Assembly (NCBI GenBank): GCA_016869595.1
Contig: VGDT01000001.1
Span: forward strand, 1-64,000
Length of the DNA: 64,000 bases
Source: Alphaproteobacteria bacterium
GTDB lineage: Bacteria; Pseudomonadota; Alphaproteobacteria; Rhizobiales; Beijerinckiaceae
Reading direction: 5' to 3'
Every line of letters begins with the position of its first letter. The stretch's first letter is position 1. Both the position numbers and the translations under genes were made by a program. A model generated the notes under the pieces. That model was not told the origin of the DNA. It was given only the letters and a program-made list of their open reading frames with translations, and did not search any database. This document shows positions 46,995 to 56,056 of the stretch, in pieces.

Positions 46995-47762
46995 ATGCGG
47001 ATCGCCGCACTCTACCGCTATCCCGTCAAAGGCCTGTCGCCGGAGCGGCTGGGCGCCGCCGATCTACAGGCTGACAGTTACTTTCCGGGAGACCGGCTGT
47101 TTGCGCTCGAAAACGGGCCTTCAGGCTTCGATCCAGCGGCGCCCGAGCATCAGCCCAAAATCAAATTTTTGATGTTGATGAGGAACGCCGCGCTCGCGGG
47201 TCTGGCGACGCGCTACGAAGCGGCGCCCGGCGTGCTGACCATTGCGCGCAATGGAGACGAGGTCGCGCGCGGGGATTTGCGGACGGCTGAAGGACGTGAA
47301 GCCATCGAGGACTTCCTGACCGCCCATCTCGGATCGGAAATTCGCGGCCCCGTCCGACTTCTCGCCGCGCCGAATGGCTTCCGCTTCACGGACTCAAAGT
47401 CGGGCTTCGTCTCGCTTGTCAATCTGGCGAGCGTCGCGGCGATCGCGCAAGCGGAAGGGGCGGCCGTCGATCCGCTGAGATTTCGCGCCAATCTCTATCT
47501 CGAAGACATGGCCCCCTGGGCTGAGGCGGCGCTCGTGGGACGGACGCTCTCGGTCGGCGGCGCGCGGCTCGAGGTTCTCAAAATGACCGACCGCTGCGCG
47601 GCGACCGGCGTCGAGCCGGGCACTGGACGGCGCGACATGGACCTCGTTCAGACGCTGCGCGAGAACTTCGGCCACATCGATTGCGGCGTCTACGCGCGGG
47701 TGGCGCAGGGCGGCCGCGTCGCCGCCGGCGACGCGGTCAACGTCGTCGCCGACAGCCGCTAG
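46995..47762 (+). CDS. MOSC domain-containing protein
   Basis: A 255-aa protein with the N-terminal beta-barrel (MRIAALYRYPVKGLSPE) and a C-terminal MOSC domain. RANLYLEDMAPWAE and the conserved Cys in KMTDRCAATGVEPGTGRRD are family landmarks. MOSC proteins use Mo-cofactor- or sulfur-carrying cysteines to reduce N-hydroxylated compounds or to transfer sulfur. ATG 46995 is preferred over TTG 46965. Its stop (TAG) shares a CTAG palindrome with the stop of the next gene on the other strand. Confidence 0.88.
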   Translation: MRIAALYRYPVKGLSPERLGAADLQADSYFPGDRLFALENGPSGFDPAAPEHQPKIKFLMLMRNAALAGLATRYEAAPGVLTIARNGDEVARGDLRTAEGREAIEDFLTAHLGSEIRGPVRLLAAPNGFRFTDSKSGFVSLVNLASVAAIAQAEGAAVDPLRFRANLYLEDMAPWAEAALVGRTLSVGGARLEVLKMTDRCAATGVEPGTGRRDMDLVQTLRENFGHIDCGVYARVAQGGRVAAGDAVNVVADSR

Positions 47763-48646
47763 AACCGATCCGGCTCCAGCGGAAGCTCGCCGACCTGCGG
47801 CGCCTCATCTTCCCGCGATGCGCTACCGACGTCGTCCATCGGCGGGCGAGGCCGCCGGCGACGGCGGGAGCTCAAATGATAATTGACGCCGCTCTCATGT
47901 TCGCGCGGCGCAGCTTCGCGCTCGAGAAAGGGCTCCGCGCCTTCGGTCGGCGCGGCGCGAGAAGCCACCGGCGCCGTGATGAAGGACGGAAGCGCGGCTC
48001 CCCCGCCGCTCTCGGCCGCCCCGGCCTCGCCGCGCGGCTGGAAACGACGATCGCGGCCGCGGTCATAACCCTGGTGACGGGGACGGTCGCCGCCCTCAGC
48101 GTTGCGATCCCGACCATACTGCGGCCTTTCGGGCCGTTGCGGGCGATCAGGGCGTTCCGCGCGCTCGCCGCCCCGCATGTCGCCCATCGGGCGCTCCTCG
48201 AAAGGCTGCGGCTGCGGCTGAGGCTGAGGCGGCGCGAAATGCGGCTGGGACGCGAAAGGCTGAGGCTGAGGCTGATAGGCCGGCGCCGGGAGCCGTTCGG
48301 AAAGCGGCGCGAAACGATCGGGAAGAGCGGCGAAATCGTCGTCGTCCTCGGCGGTCTCGACTTCGGCCTCGGGCTGCGAGCGCGCATAGCCGTTGACGTG
48401 TTGTTGCTGCTGCGCGGCGGCGATCAGTCGGAAATAATGCTCAGCATGCTGCAGAAGGCTCTCGGCCATGATCGTGTCGCCGGAGGACTGCGCGTCGCGC
48501 GCGAGCTGAAGATATTTTTCGGCGATGTGTTGAGCCGTGCCGCGAATCTTAACGTCGGGGCCATTGGACTCATAGGATCGCGTAAGCGGATTAGGCCCTT
48601 TGCGGCCGTTGCGTCCCCGCATTCTCTTGTTTTGTCCTGGTCTCAT
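47759..48646 (-). CDS. DUF4167 domain-containing protein
   Basis: A 295-aa protein. The N-terminal 80 residues (MRPGQNKRMRGRNGRKGPNPL, then YESNGPDVKIRGTAQHIAEKYLQLARDAQSSGD) are the DUF4167 domain, conserved in Hyphomicrobiales beside prmC. The rest is low complexity: PQPQ repeats, arginine/aspartate-rich stretches and a basic RRRRRPRPP near the end, suggesting RNA binding. Function unknown. ATG 48646 matches the family N-terminus; the 120 bases upstream in frame do not. Confidence 0.9.
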   Translation of the reverse strand: MRPGQNKRMRGRNGRKGPNPLTRSYESNGPDVKIRGTAQHIAEKYLQLARDAQSSGDTIMAESLLQHAEHYFRLIAAAQQQQHVNGYARSQPEAEVETAEDDDDFAALPDRFAPLSERLPAPAYQPQPQPFASQPHFAPPQPQPQPQPFEERPMGDMRGGERAERPDRPQRPERPQYGRDRNAEGGDRPRHQGYDRGRDRRFQPRGEAGAAESGGGAALPSFITAPVASRAAPTEGAEPFLEREAAPREHESGVNYHLSSRRRRRPRPPMDDVGSASREDEAPQVGELPLEPDRF

Positions 48647-49150
48647 CAAACTCCCCGAAATCTCGCTGCGCTCGGCTCCCGCCTGCGCGGCTTTCCCAAC
48701 AACGCCGCCGCCAAATTCCTTCGCCAGAAGCAGCCAACGCGAAACGCGCAAACGACAGCGATCCATTCCCGGACCGCGAGCTTTAAGAGCGGCGCGCGCG
48801 AGTCGATTTTCCTCAAGTTGGCCGCAATCGGCGGTCCCGCGTAGTTCTGCGCCAATTCCCCTCAGCGCGAGTTCACGACGCTCAGCGCAACTGGACGCCA
48901 GCTGTCTGCGAGGCGCATAACGCCCGCGACGATCGAAGTGGCCTCACTCCGGCGCTTTCATGTCGATTTCGACGTTGCTCCTGGCCGGTCGTTTCGAGCT
49001 TCCGTTCGCGATGCGGAGCCACAGGTCTCGAGGTTCTCTCTCGAAGTCGGCGATCGGCTGGACCTAGAATGACTATAGTGGAGGGGTTGGCCCCCAACAA
49101 GGCCATGCGCCGCGGAACGGGCCAAAAAAGGCGTTACTGTAGCCAATATG
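48647..49150. other. 504-bp non-coding region upstream of DUF4167
   Basis: Open frames on both strands here lack family-like sequence. The region carries the DUF4167 promoter and the 3' end of the prmC transcript. A long inverted repeat TTGGCCC/GGGCCAA lies near 49087-49129 but has no T run on either strand. Nothing else stands out. Confidence 0.5.
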
Positions 49151-50059
49151 TCACTTCCCAGAGGCCGCAAGTCGCGCGGCGACAACCCTTTCGTGGCGGC
49201 CGGCGTCGCGTGCGACGCGCTCGATTTGGAACCCTTTAGCGCCCAAAAGCGTGGCGACGCTGACAGCTTGATCGAAGCCGACTTCAAATAGGACGAGCCC
49301 GTCTTCGGCAAGCAGCCTCGGCATGTCACGGATGATTTCCCGATAACAGTCGAGCCCGTCCGCGCCGCCGTCGAGCGCCAGCGCGGGATCATGAAGGCGC
49401 ACCTCGGGTTCGAGTCCTGCGATGTCATCCGTGCGCACATAGGGGGGATTGGAGACGATAAGATCGAATCGCCCTTGAAGCGCCTCCGCCCAGCGGCCGC
49501 GCACCACGCTGGCGCGGTCAGATAAGCCGCAGCGGGCGAGATTTGCGGCGGTCGCCGCGCAGGCTTCTGCCGAAAGATCGACAGCGACGGCTCGCGCGCC
49601 GGGAAGCTCGCTGAGAAGCGCACAGGCGATTGCGCCCGAGCCGGCTCCAAGATCGAGAATCGAGAGCGGCGCGTCGCGCTTTTTCGCGAGGAAGCTCAGC
49701 GCCGTTTCGACCAGCGTCTCGGTGTCCGCCCGCGGATCGAGAACGCCGGGCGTGACGGCGAGGTCTAGCGTCCAAAACCCGCGCTCTCCGAGAATACGCG
49801 ACACGGGCTCGCGGGCGACCCGCCGCGCGGCGTAGTCCGAAAGCATGCGCGCTTCCTCATCCGATAAGGGAGCGCGCGGCGCCAAAGCGAGTTCAAGCCG
49901 CGTCAGCCCAGCGGCGGCGCGCAGCAGAGCGCGCGCGTCCTCCTGGGCATCGACGATCCCCGCGGCTTCGAGATAGTCTGCGACCTTGGCGATCGCCTCT
50001 ATCCGCGTCGGGGGCGGCTCGCTGCTCGTTGCCGCCTTTTTCCCAACGCTCAGCTTCAT
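49151..50059 (-). CDS. prmC: Release factor glutamine methyltransferase PrmC
   Basis: SAM-dependent enzyme (302 aa) that methylates the GGQ glutamine of release factors. N-terminal helical domain, then VTPGVLDPRADTETLVE, the SAM site LDLGAGSGAIACALL and the catalytic NPPYV. Normally adjacent to prfA; here it directly follows htpG (3-base gap), and prfA is not in the window. Confidence 0.95.
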   Translation of the reverse strand: MKLSVGKKAATSSEPPPTRIEAIAKVADYLEAAGIVDAQEDARALLRAAAGLTRLELALAPRAPLSDEEARMLSDYAARRVAREPVSRILGERGFWTLDLAVTPGVLDPRADTETLVETALSFLAKKRDAPLSILDLGAGSGAIACALLSELPGARAVAVDLSAEACAATAANLARCGLSDRASVVRGRWAEALQGRFDLIVSNPPYVRTDDIAGLEPEVRLHDPALALDGGADGLDCYREIIRDMPRLLAEDGLVLFEVGFDQAVSVATLLGAKGFQIERVARDAGRHERVVAARLAASGK

Positions 50060-50062
50060 TTC

Positions 50063-51973
50063 CTATCCTCGAGTTGCGAGAAGCGCCGTCAGCCTCTTCG
50101 CAAAAGCCGTCGCGTCGACGGGATGCTCGCCGTCGGCCACGCGCGCGAGATCCAGCAAGAGGAGCTGGTCGTCGCGCGTTGCGTCCCGCCCTTTCGCGCG
50201 CAAGGCAGTCGCCAGCGCGACGATCGCCTCATGCCTTGGATTGATTTCCAAAACGGGCTTTCCGAAGGCCGCCTGTTGACCATGTTCGGCCAGAAGGCGG
50301 GACAATTGACGATCAAGCCCACTGTCCGGCGCCACAAGGCAAACGGCGCTGTCGATGAGCCGCGTCGAGGCGCACACGTCGTCCACATGCTCCGCCAGCG
50401 TTTCCTTAAGGGCCGCCAGCAGATCGGCGATATCGGCCGGCGCGGAGGCCTCCGGTTTGGCGTCCTCGACGAGCGCGATCGCGTCGATGTCCGCCTGACC
50501 CTGGGTGACGGATTTGAACGGCTTGCCTTCAAAGCCGAGCGCGCTTGTCACCCAGAAGGCGTCGACGGCGTCGTCAAGCAGCAGCACCTCGACGCCTCTC
50601 GCGCGGAATCCTTCAAGCTGCGGACTGGCGCACAGCCGCTTCATGTCGTCGCCGACGAGATAATAGATCGCTGTCTGATTTTCCCGCAGATCGGCGACGT
50701 AATCCTTGAGCGTGCGGTTTTTTTCCTCGGACTTTGTCGAGGCGAAACGCGCAATTTCGAACAGCGCGTCGCGGCGGCTCGGGTCTTCATGCAGACCTTC
50801 CTTCAGCACGGCGCCGAAGTTTTTCCAGACTTCCGCGAATTTCTCGGGCTCGGCGTCGGCGAGCTTCTTGAGCTCCTGCAGAATGCGCGTCGCGATCGCC
50901 TTGCCGATTGCGCCGACGACCGGGCTTTTCTGCACCATTTCGCGCGAGACATTGAGCGGAATGTCGGCGCTGTCGACGACGACGCGCATGAACCGCAGCC
51001 AGGCGGGCAGCAGCTCCATGTCGCGTGAGATCAGCACGCGACGCACGTAAAGCTTGGATCTGCTCTTTCGCGCCGGATCGAAGAGATCGAAGGGCCGCGC
51101 GCCCGGGACAAAGGCGAGAACCGTATATTCCGTGCGCCCTTCGGCGCGCCAGTGAGCGATCAGCGCCGGCTCGTCCAATTGCCCAGACAACTGCCGGTAA
51201 AAATCGACATATTGCTCATGCGTGATGTCCGACTTCGCCTTCGTCCAGAGAGCCACGCCCTCTGCGATTCGGCGGGGCTCTTCACCTGGCGCCGCGACGA
51301 GGTCGATCGGCGCGGCGATCGCGCCCGAATGTTCGCGCACAACGCTTTCGACGCGCCAGCCGTCGAGAAATTCGTCACTCTCGGCATTGAGATGCAAACT
51401 GACGCGCGTGCCGACGGCAGGCGCCTCGTCGAGCGGCAGGGGCGCGATTTGGTACGAGCCCTTGCCCTCCGAACTCCACAGCCAGGCCTGAACCTGGCCG
51501 GCGCGCCGCGTCGCGACCTCGACGCGATCCGCGACCATAAAGGCTGAATAGAATCCAACGCCAAACTGACCGATGAAGCCCGCGTCCTTTTCCTTCCCGA
51601 GCTTGTCGAGAAAGGCGCGCGTGCCCGAATTGGCGATGGTGCCGAGCGCGCTAATCAGCTCCTCGCGCGACATGCCGACGCCATTGTCGGCCACCGTCAG
51701 CGTGCGCTTGTCCTTATCAAGCGAGATGGCGACAAGCGGCGCTCCCGCTTGCGCGGCCAGCTTTTCGTCGGAAAGCGCCTCGTAACGAAGCTTTTCGCAG
51801 GCGTCGGCGGCGTTCGAGACAAGCTCGCGCAAAAATACGTCGCGCTCCGAATAGACGGAGTGCGTCATGAGTTCGAGGAGCCGCGCAACATCGGCCTCGA
51901 AGCCAAAATCGGCGGAGGCGGTTTGCGGATTGGCGGCTGCGGCCGCGTCGACGGATGCGGCGTCGTCGGTCAT
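50063..51973 (-). CDS. htpG: Molecular chaperone HtpG (Hsp90)
   Basis: Bacterial Hsp90 (636 aa) with the GHKL ATP-binding domain: ELVSNAADACEKLRYEAL, DNGVGMSREELI and GQFGVGFYSAFMVAD. Middle and dimerisation domains follow at normal length. ATG 51973 is preferred; in-frame upstream sequence to 52045 is not conserved. It lies 3 bases before prmC, so the two are probably co-transcribed. Confidence 0.96.
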   Translation of the reverse strand: MTDDAASVDAAAAANPQTASADFGFEADVARLLELMTHSVYSERDVFLRELVSNAADACEKLRYEALSDEKLAAQAGAPLVAISLDKDKRTLTVADNGVGMSREELISALGTIANSGTRAFLDKLGKEKDAGFIGQFGVGFYSAFMVADRVEVATRRAGQVQAWLWSSEGKGSYQIAPLPLDEAPAVGTRVSLHLNAESDEFLDGWRVESVVREHSGAIAAPIDLVAAPGEEPRRIAEGVALWTKAKSDITHEQYVDFYRQLSGQLDEPALIAHWRAEGRTEYTVLAFVPGARPFDLFDPARKSRSKLYVRRVLISRDMELLPAWLRFMRVVVDSADIPLNVSREMVQKSPVVGAIGKAIATRILQELKKLADAEPEKFAEVWKNFGAVLKEGLHEDPSRRDALFEIARFASTKSEEKNRTLKDYVADLRENQTAIYYLVGDDMKRLCASPQLEGFRARGVEVLLLDDAVDAFWVTSALGFEGKPFKSVTQGQADIDAIALVEDAKPEASAPADIADLLAALKETLAEHVDDVCASTRLIDSAVCLVAPDSGLDRQLSRLLAEHGQQAAFGKPVLEINPRHEAIVALATALRAKGRDATRDDQLLLLDLARVADGEHPVDATAFAKRLTALLATRG

Positions 51974-52413
51974 GTTCTCTCCAAATGAAAAGACAAAGGG
52001 AATCGGCGTCGCGGTCGGCGCGACTGCGCATCTTGAGTTCGGCATTGCTGGAAAATTTGCAAGAGCGCGCTGGCCGGAAGGCCAAAGCTAGACGAGCCGG
52101 CGGGAGCATCAGCTCCCGACCGGCCCGACCCATCGCCACGACCTCTATCTCTCGGAACCACACGCTTTCGGGGGGCTGGGGGGCTGACGAAACCGAAAAC
52201 GCGTGGCCCCGAGCTGTCGAGGCAATGAACTTCATTTTGGGCGGCGCGTTTGGCTGGCAAGGGGCGCCATGTCGGCGAAAGTATGATTATTACTAGCCAA
52301 ATCTTATCTGCCTGCGCTGTCGCAAAGATTCTCGTCGTAAACTCGTCATTATGTCTTGCCCGGCGCATTCTCGCGGGCCAACATGGTTACGAGAGATTGA
52401 GGAGAGCGAACGC
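51974..52413. other. Intergenic region htpG / DUF2794 gene
   Basis: 440 bp between divergent genes. It contains an htpG promoter region on the minus strand and a purine-rich ribosome site (gaggagagcg) before ATG 52414. No RNA gene, repeat or other clear feature is visible. Confidence 0.4.
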
Positions 52414-52824
52414 ATGGCGGAGTCGGAGACGACGGAGCCCAGCCGGGCCCGACCCGCGCTCATCGTCGTGAACGGCGCTTCGCCGGACGCGGCGCAGGGA
52501 GCGCGGGGGGAGAAGCGCGGCGCGGCGGTTTCATTCAGCCGGCCAGAACTGAACGTCATCTTCAATCTTTATGGATCGAAAGTCGCGCAGGGCGAATGGC
52601 GCGACTACGCGATCGACTTCACGCCGGCGAAGGCCGTGTTCTCGATCTTCCGGCGCGCGAGCGAGGCGCCGCTGTATCGAATCGAGAAGAACCCCGCGCT
52701 GGCGCGCCGGCAAGGCGTTTATTCCGTCATCGCGGCGACTGGGCTCGTGCTCCGGCGCGGGCATGACCTTTCGCGAGTCGTGCGCGTTTTGGATCGCGCG
52801 CTGAGGCTTGTCGGCGCGGAGTAG
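52414..52824 (+). CDS. DUF2794 domain-containing protein
   Basis: A 136-aa protein; from FSRPELNVIFNLYGSKVAQGEWRDYAIDF onward it matches DUF2794, a small alphaproteobacterial family of unknown function. The N-terminal 40 residues are Ala/Glu-rich and variable. ATG 52414 is preferred for its ribosome site. No membrane segment. It converges on the next gene after 2 bases. Confidence 0.9.
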   Translation: MAESETTEPSRARPALIVVNGASPDAAQGARGEKRGAAVSFSRPELNVIFNLYGSKVAQGEWRDYAIDFTPAKAVFSIFRRASEAPLYRIEKNPALARRQGVYSVIAATGLVLRRGHDLSRVVRVLDRALRLVGAE

Positions 52825-52826
52825 GA

Positions 52827-54071
52827 TCAGAATCGGTCGACGCGATAGGGCGCAGGATCGATGAAGGGCGTTTCGCCCGTCATCATCTCGGCAAGCAGCC
52901 GGCCAGTCACCGGCCCAAGCGTCAGCCCATGATGGGCATGGCCGAAATCGAACCATAGGCCAGGGTGGCGTGGCGCCGGGCCGACAATCGGCAGCATGTC
53001 GGGCAGGCAGGGCCGCGCGCCGCGCCAGGGTTCCGGGTCGAGCCGTTCGGCGAGCGGAAACAATCGGCGCGCCGTCGGTTCGCAAATCTCGATTTGCACC
53101 GGCGTCGGCGGCGCATCGCGGCGGGCAAATTCGGCGCCGCTCGTCAGTCTGATCCCGCGGCGCATCGGCGCCAGGAGATAACCAAAGTCTGCGTCGAGAA
53201 TCGGATGATTGAGCCGCGCGCCGTCCTTTGCGGCGTAATGCATGTGATAGCCGCGCTTCCAGCCGAGAGGGACGCTGTAGCCGAGCGGCCCATATATGGC
53301 GTCCGACCAGGGGCCGAGCGCTGCCACCGCCGCGCCGGCGACGACCGGCCCGTCCGCCGTCTCGATGCGCCAGCGCCCGTCCGGTTCCTGCGAGAGGCTG
53401 CGGGCGTCTCCTGCGAGCAATTTCCCGCCGCGTGAGACGAAAAGGTCCGCGTAGGCCTTCGAGAGAGCGGCGGGGTCGATGATCGCGGCGGTGTCGCGGT
53501 AATGGATGCCCCCGGCGATCGGCGCAAGATCGGGCTCCAGCGCCGCAACTGCGGCGGCGTCGAGCGTATCGATATGCAGGCCATAGGCGCGTAGCCGCTC
53601 AGCGTCGGCGGCGCCGATCGCGAGAGTCTCCTCGCTACGATGGAGCTTGATCCAGCCGTTTCTGCGCAGGAGTTCGCCGGCTCCAGCCTGCTGGATAAGC
53701 GCCTCGTGCTCGCTAAGGCTATTCTCGATCAGCGGGCGACGCGCTGCGATGTTTCGCTGCACGCGCGCCGGCGCGCTTGCGCGCCAATAGCGCAGGAGCC
53801 ATGGACCTACGGCAGGCAGGGCGGAGAAATGGTAATGCGCCTCGGGCAAAAGATTCAGCGCATATTTGATGAGCTTCGCCGGGTTCCGCGGGAAAAGATA
53901 GGGAATGAGCGAGGAGCGCTCGATCAGCCCGGCGTTGCCGAAGCTCGTCTCCTGTCCCGCAACTCCGGCGCGATCGATGAGCGCGACCTCGCGGCCGCGC
54001 GCCTGCAGATGCAGCGCGGCGCTGACGCCGACGATCCCCGCGCCAAGAACGACGACATCCGCCGACTTCAT
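52827..54071 (-). CDS. DadA-like FAD-dependent D-amino acid dehydrogenase
   Basis: A 414-aa DAO-family flavoprotein. N-terminal dinucleotide site VVVLGAGIVGVSAALHL (about residues 6-22), GQETSFGNAGLI typical of DadA-like enzymes, and a C-terminal FDFGHAHHGLTLGPVTGRLLAEM that closes the FAD site. It probably deaminates a D-amino acid and passes electrons to the chain; the exact substrate is open. No alanine racemase or Lrp regulator is adjacent. Confidence 0.85.
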   Translation of the reverse strand: MKSADVVVLGAGIVGVSAALHLQARGREVALIDRAGVAGQETSFGNAGLIERSSLIPYLFPRNPAKLIKYALNLLPEAHYHFSALPAVGPWLLRYWRASAPARVQRNIAARRPLIENSLSEHEALIQQAGAGELLRRNGWIKLHRSEETLAIGAADAERLRAYGLHIDTLDAAAVAALEPDLAPIAGGIHYRDTAAIIDPAALSKAYADLFVSRGGKLLAGDARSLSQEPDGRWRIETADGPVVAGAAVAALGPWSDAIYGPLGYSVPLGWKRGYHMHYAAKDGARLNHPILDADFGYLLAPMRRGIRLTSGAEFARRDAPPTPVQIEICEPTARRLFPLAERLDPEPWRGARPCLPDMLPIVGPAPRHPGLWFDFGHAHHGLTLGPVTGRLLAEMMTGETPFIDPAPYRVDRF

Positions 54072-54161
54072 GAATCCTCCAGGCTGACCGCCTCATATAT
54101 GGACTCTGATGCAACGCGCATGCTAGGCGCCTCTCTTTCCTAAAATTTCAGGGCGCGTCTG

Positions 54162-55469
54162 ATGATCCCCCGCTATTCCCGACCCGAAATGACCGTGATT
54201 TGGGAGCCGCAGACGCGGTTTCGCATCTGGTTCGAGATCGAGGCCTATGCCTGCGACGCGCTCGCCGAGATCGGCGTCATTCCGCGGGAGAGCGCCAAGG
54301 CGATCTGGGACAAGGCGGATTTCGTCACTTTCGACGTCGCGCGGATCGACGAGATCGAACGCGTCACGAAGCATGACGTGATCGCCTTTTTGACCCATCT
54401 CGCCGAATTCATCGGCGCCGAGTCCCGCTTCGTTCATCAGGGCATGACGTCTTCGGACGTGCTCGACACCTGTCTCGCCGTGCAATTGTCGCGCGCCGCA
54501 GACTTGCTGATCGCAGATGTCGACGCGCTACTGTCGGCGCTCAAGATGCGCGCCTATGAGCACAAATACACGCCGACGATCGGGCGCTCGCACGGCATTC
54601 ACGCCGAGCCGACGACGTTTGGGCTGAAGATGGCCCAGGCATACGCGGAATTCACGCGCGCGCGGGAGCGGCTCGTCGAAGCGCGCAGAGAAATTTCGAC
54701 CTGCGCGATTTCAGGCGCCGTCGGCACATTCGCCAATATCGATCCGCGCGTCGAAGAATATGTCGCGCATAAAATGGGGCTCACGCCCGAGCCGATCTCG
54801 ACGCAGGTCATTCCGCGCGACCGCCATGCGGCGTTTTTTGCGACGCTCGCCGTCGTGGCCTCGTCGGTCGAACGGCTCGCCATTGAAATCCGCCATCTTC
54901 AGCGCACCGAGGTGCTCGAGGCGGAAGAATATTTTTCCGCCGGGCAGAAGGGCTCTTCCGCGATGCCGCATAAGCGCAATCCGGTGCTGACCGAAAATTT
55001 GACCGGACTTGCGAGGCTTGTGCGCGCGATGGCGATTCCCGCCATGGAAAATGTCGCCCTCTGGCACGAGCGCGATATTTCGCATTCTTCCGTCGAGCGC
55101 ATGATCGGGCCCGACGCGACGGTGACTCTCGATTTCGCGCTGGCGCGCTTAACGGGAGTGATCGAAAATCTCGTCGTCTATCCCGAAAACATGCGCAAGA
55201 ATTTAGAAAAGCTCGGCGGTCTCATTCATTCGCAACGCGTGCTTCTGGCGCTGACGCAAAAAGGCGTGTCGCGCGAAGACGCCTACGCCATGGTGCAGCG
55301 AAACGCGATGCCGGTCTGGCGCGGCGAAGGCGATTTCCGCACCTTGCTCGGTCAGGACAAGGACGTGAGCGCGAAATTATCGCCGGCCGAATTGGATGAG
55401 CTTTTCGACCTTTCCTACCACTTCAAACATGTAGATGCGATTTTCGCGCGCGTCTTTGGGAAGGCCTGA
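54162..55469 (+). CDS. purB: Adenylosuccinate lyase
   Basis: Lyase (435 aa) acting twice in purine synthesis (SAICAR and adenylosuccinate cleavage). Signature GSSAMPHKRNP, N-terminal RYSRPEMTVIWEPQTRFRIWFEIE, catalytic HGIHAEPTTFG. Full length. Its last 47 bases overlap the end of the DUF2721 gene on the other strand. Confidence 0.96.
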   Translation: MIPRYSRPEMTVIWEPQTRFRIWFEIEAYACDALAEIGVIPRESAKAIWDKADFVTFDVARIDEIERVTKHDVIAFLTHLAEFIGAESRFVHQGMTSSDVLDTCLAVQLSRAADLLIADVDALLSALKMRAYEHKYTPTIGRSHGIHAEPTTFGLKMAQAYAEFTRARERLVEARREISTCAISGAVGTFANIDPRVEEYVAHKMGLTPEPISTQVIPRDRHAAFFATLAVVASSVERLAIEIRHLQRTEVLEAEEYFSAGQKGSSAMPHKRNPVLTENLTGLARLVRAMAIPAMENVALWHERDISHSSVERMIGPDATVTLDFALARLTGVIENLVVYPENMRKNLEKLGGLIHSQRVLLALTQKGVSREDAYAMVQRNAMPVWRGEGDFRTLLGQDKDVSAKLSPAELDELFDLSYHFKHVDAIFARVFGKA

Positions 55470-55890
55470 AGTTTCCCTCGATTTCCGAAAATCCGAGCTG
55501 CAACTCCCTCGCGAAGGCGATGAGCGCGGCGGTGAAAAGCATCATCGCGAAGGCGAAGAGGAAGCCTGCGCCATATTCGTGGCGCATATGGAAAAAGGCT
55601 GCCGCGAAGCCGAGAATGACGAGGACGCTCGTCGCAATGCAACTGCCGACGCCCCAATAGATGGCGCGATGTATCAGCTTCGCGCGCGTCCTGAGGACGG
55701 GCAATTCCACTTTAAGATGCGCCCGCGACTCGTCATCCTGGGTGTCGAGCTGTCTCGAACGGTCGACCAGCCGGTCGAGGCGCGAGACGAGCACGCTCAA
55801 AAGCTGCGCCTCGGCCGCAAGCAGAAAGGCGGGACCGGTGACTTGCGAGATCACCGTGGAAAGCTGTTCGATCGAAGGCGAGTAATACAT
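55423..55890 (-). CDS. DUF2721 domain-containing membrane protein
   Basis: A 155-aa protein of the DUF2721 family with three hydrophobic segments (VTGPAFLLAAEAQLLSVLVS, AIYWGVGSCIATSVLVILGFAAAFF and GFLFAFAMMLFTAALIAFA). Function unknown. The 3' end overlaps purB by 47 bases tail-to-tail, so the two transcripts are complementary there. Confidence 0.88.
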   Translation of the reverse strand: MYYSPSIEQLSTVISQVTGPAFLLAAEAQLLSVLVSRLDRLVDRSRQLDTQDDESRAHLKVELPVLRTRAKLIHRAIYWGVGSCIATSVLVILGFAAAFFHMRHEYGAGFLFAFAMMLFTAALIAFARELQLGFSEIEGNFRPSQRRARKSHLHV

Positions 55891-56056
55891 CGTCAGCGGC
55901 GGCCTGGTTGGAGAAATCCGATTCGGCGGCCTTTATATACTGCAAGACGCTGGATGAGCGTTTGGCCTTTTCGCGCGGGCGTCATGCCGCTGGTCCGGCG
56001 CTTCCGGCCCCGCATGTCTCTTCCAAACTCCTGCGCAAAGCCTTAAACAGCGGGCC

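Noticed and set aside
49087-49129. TTGGCCC/GGGCCAA inverted repeat downstream of prmC
   Set aside because: No T run on the strand where a terminator would be needed and a long loop; could be chance in GC-rich DNA.
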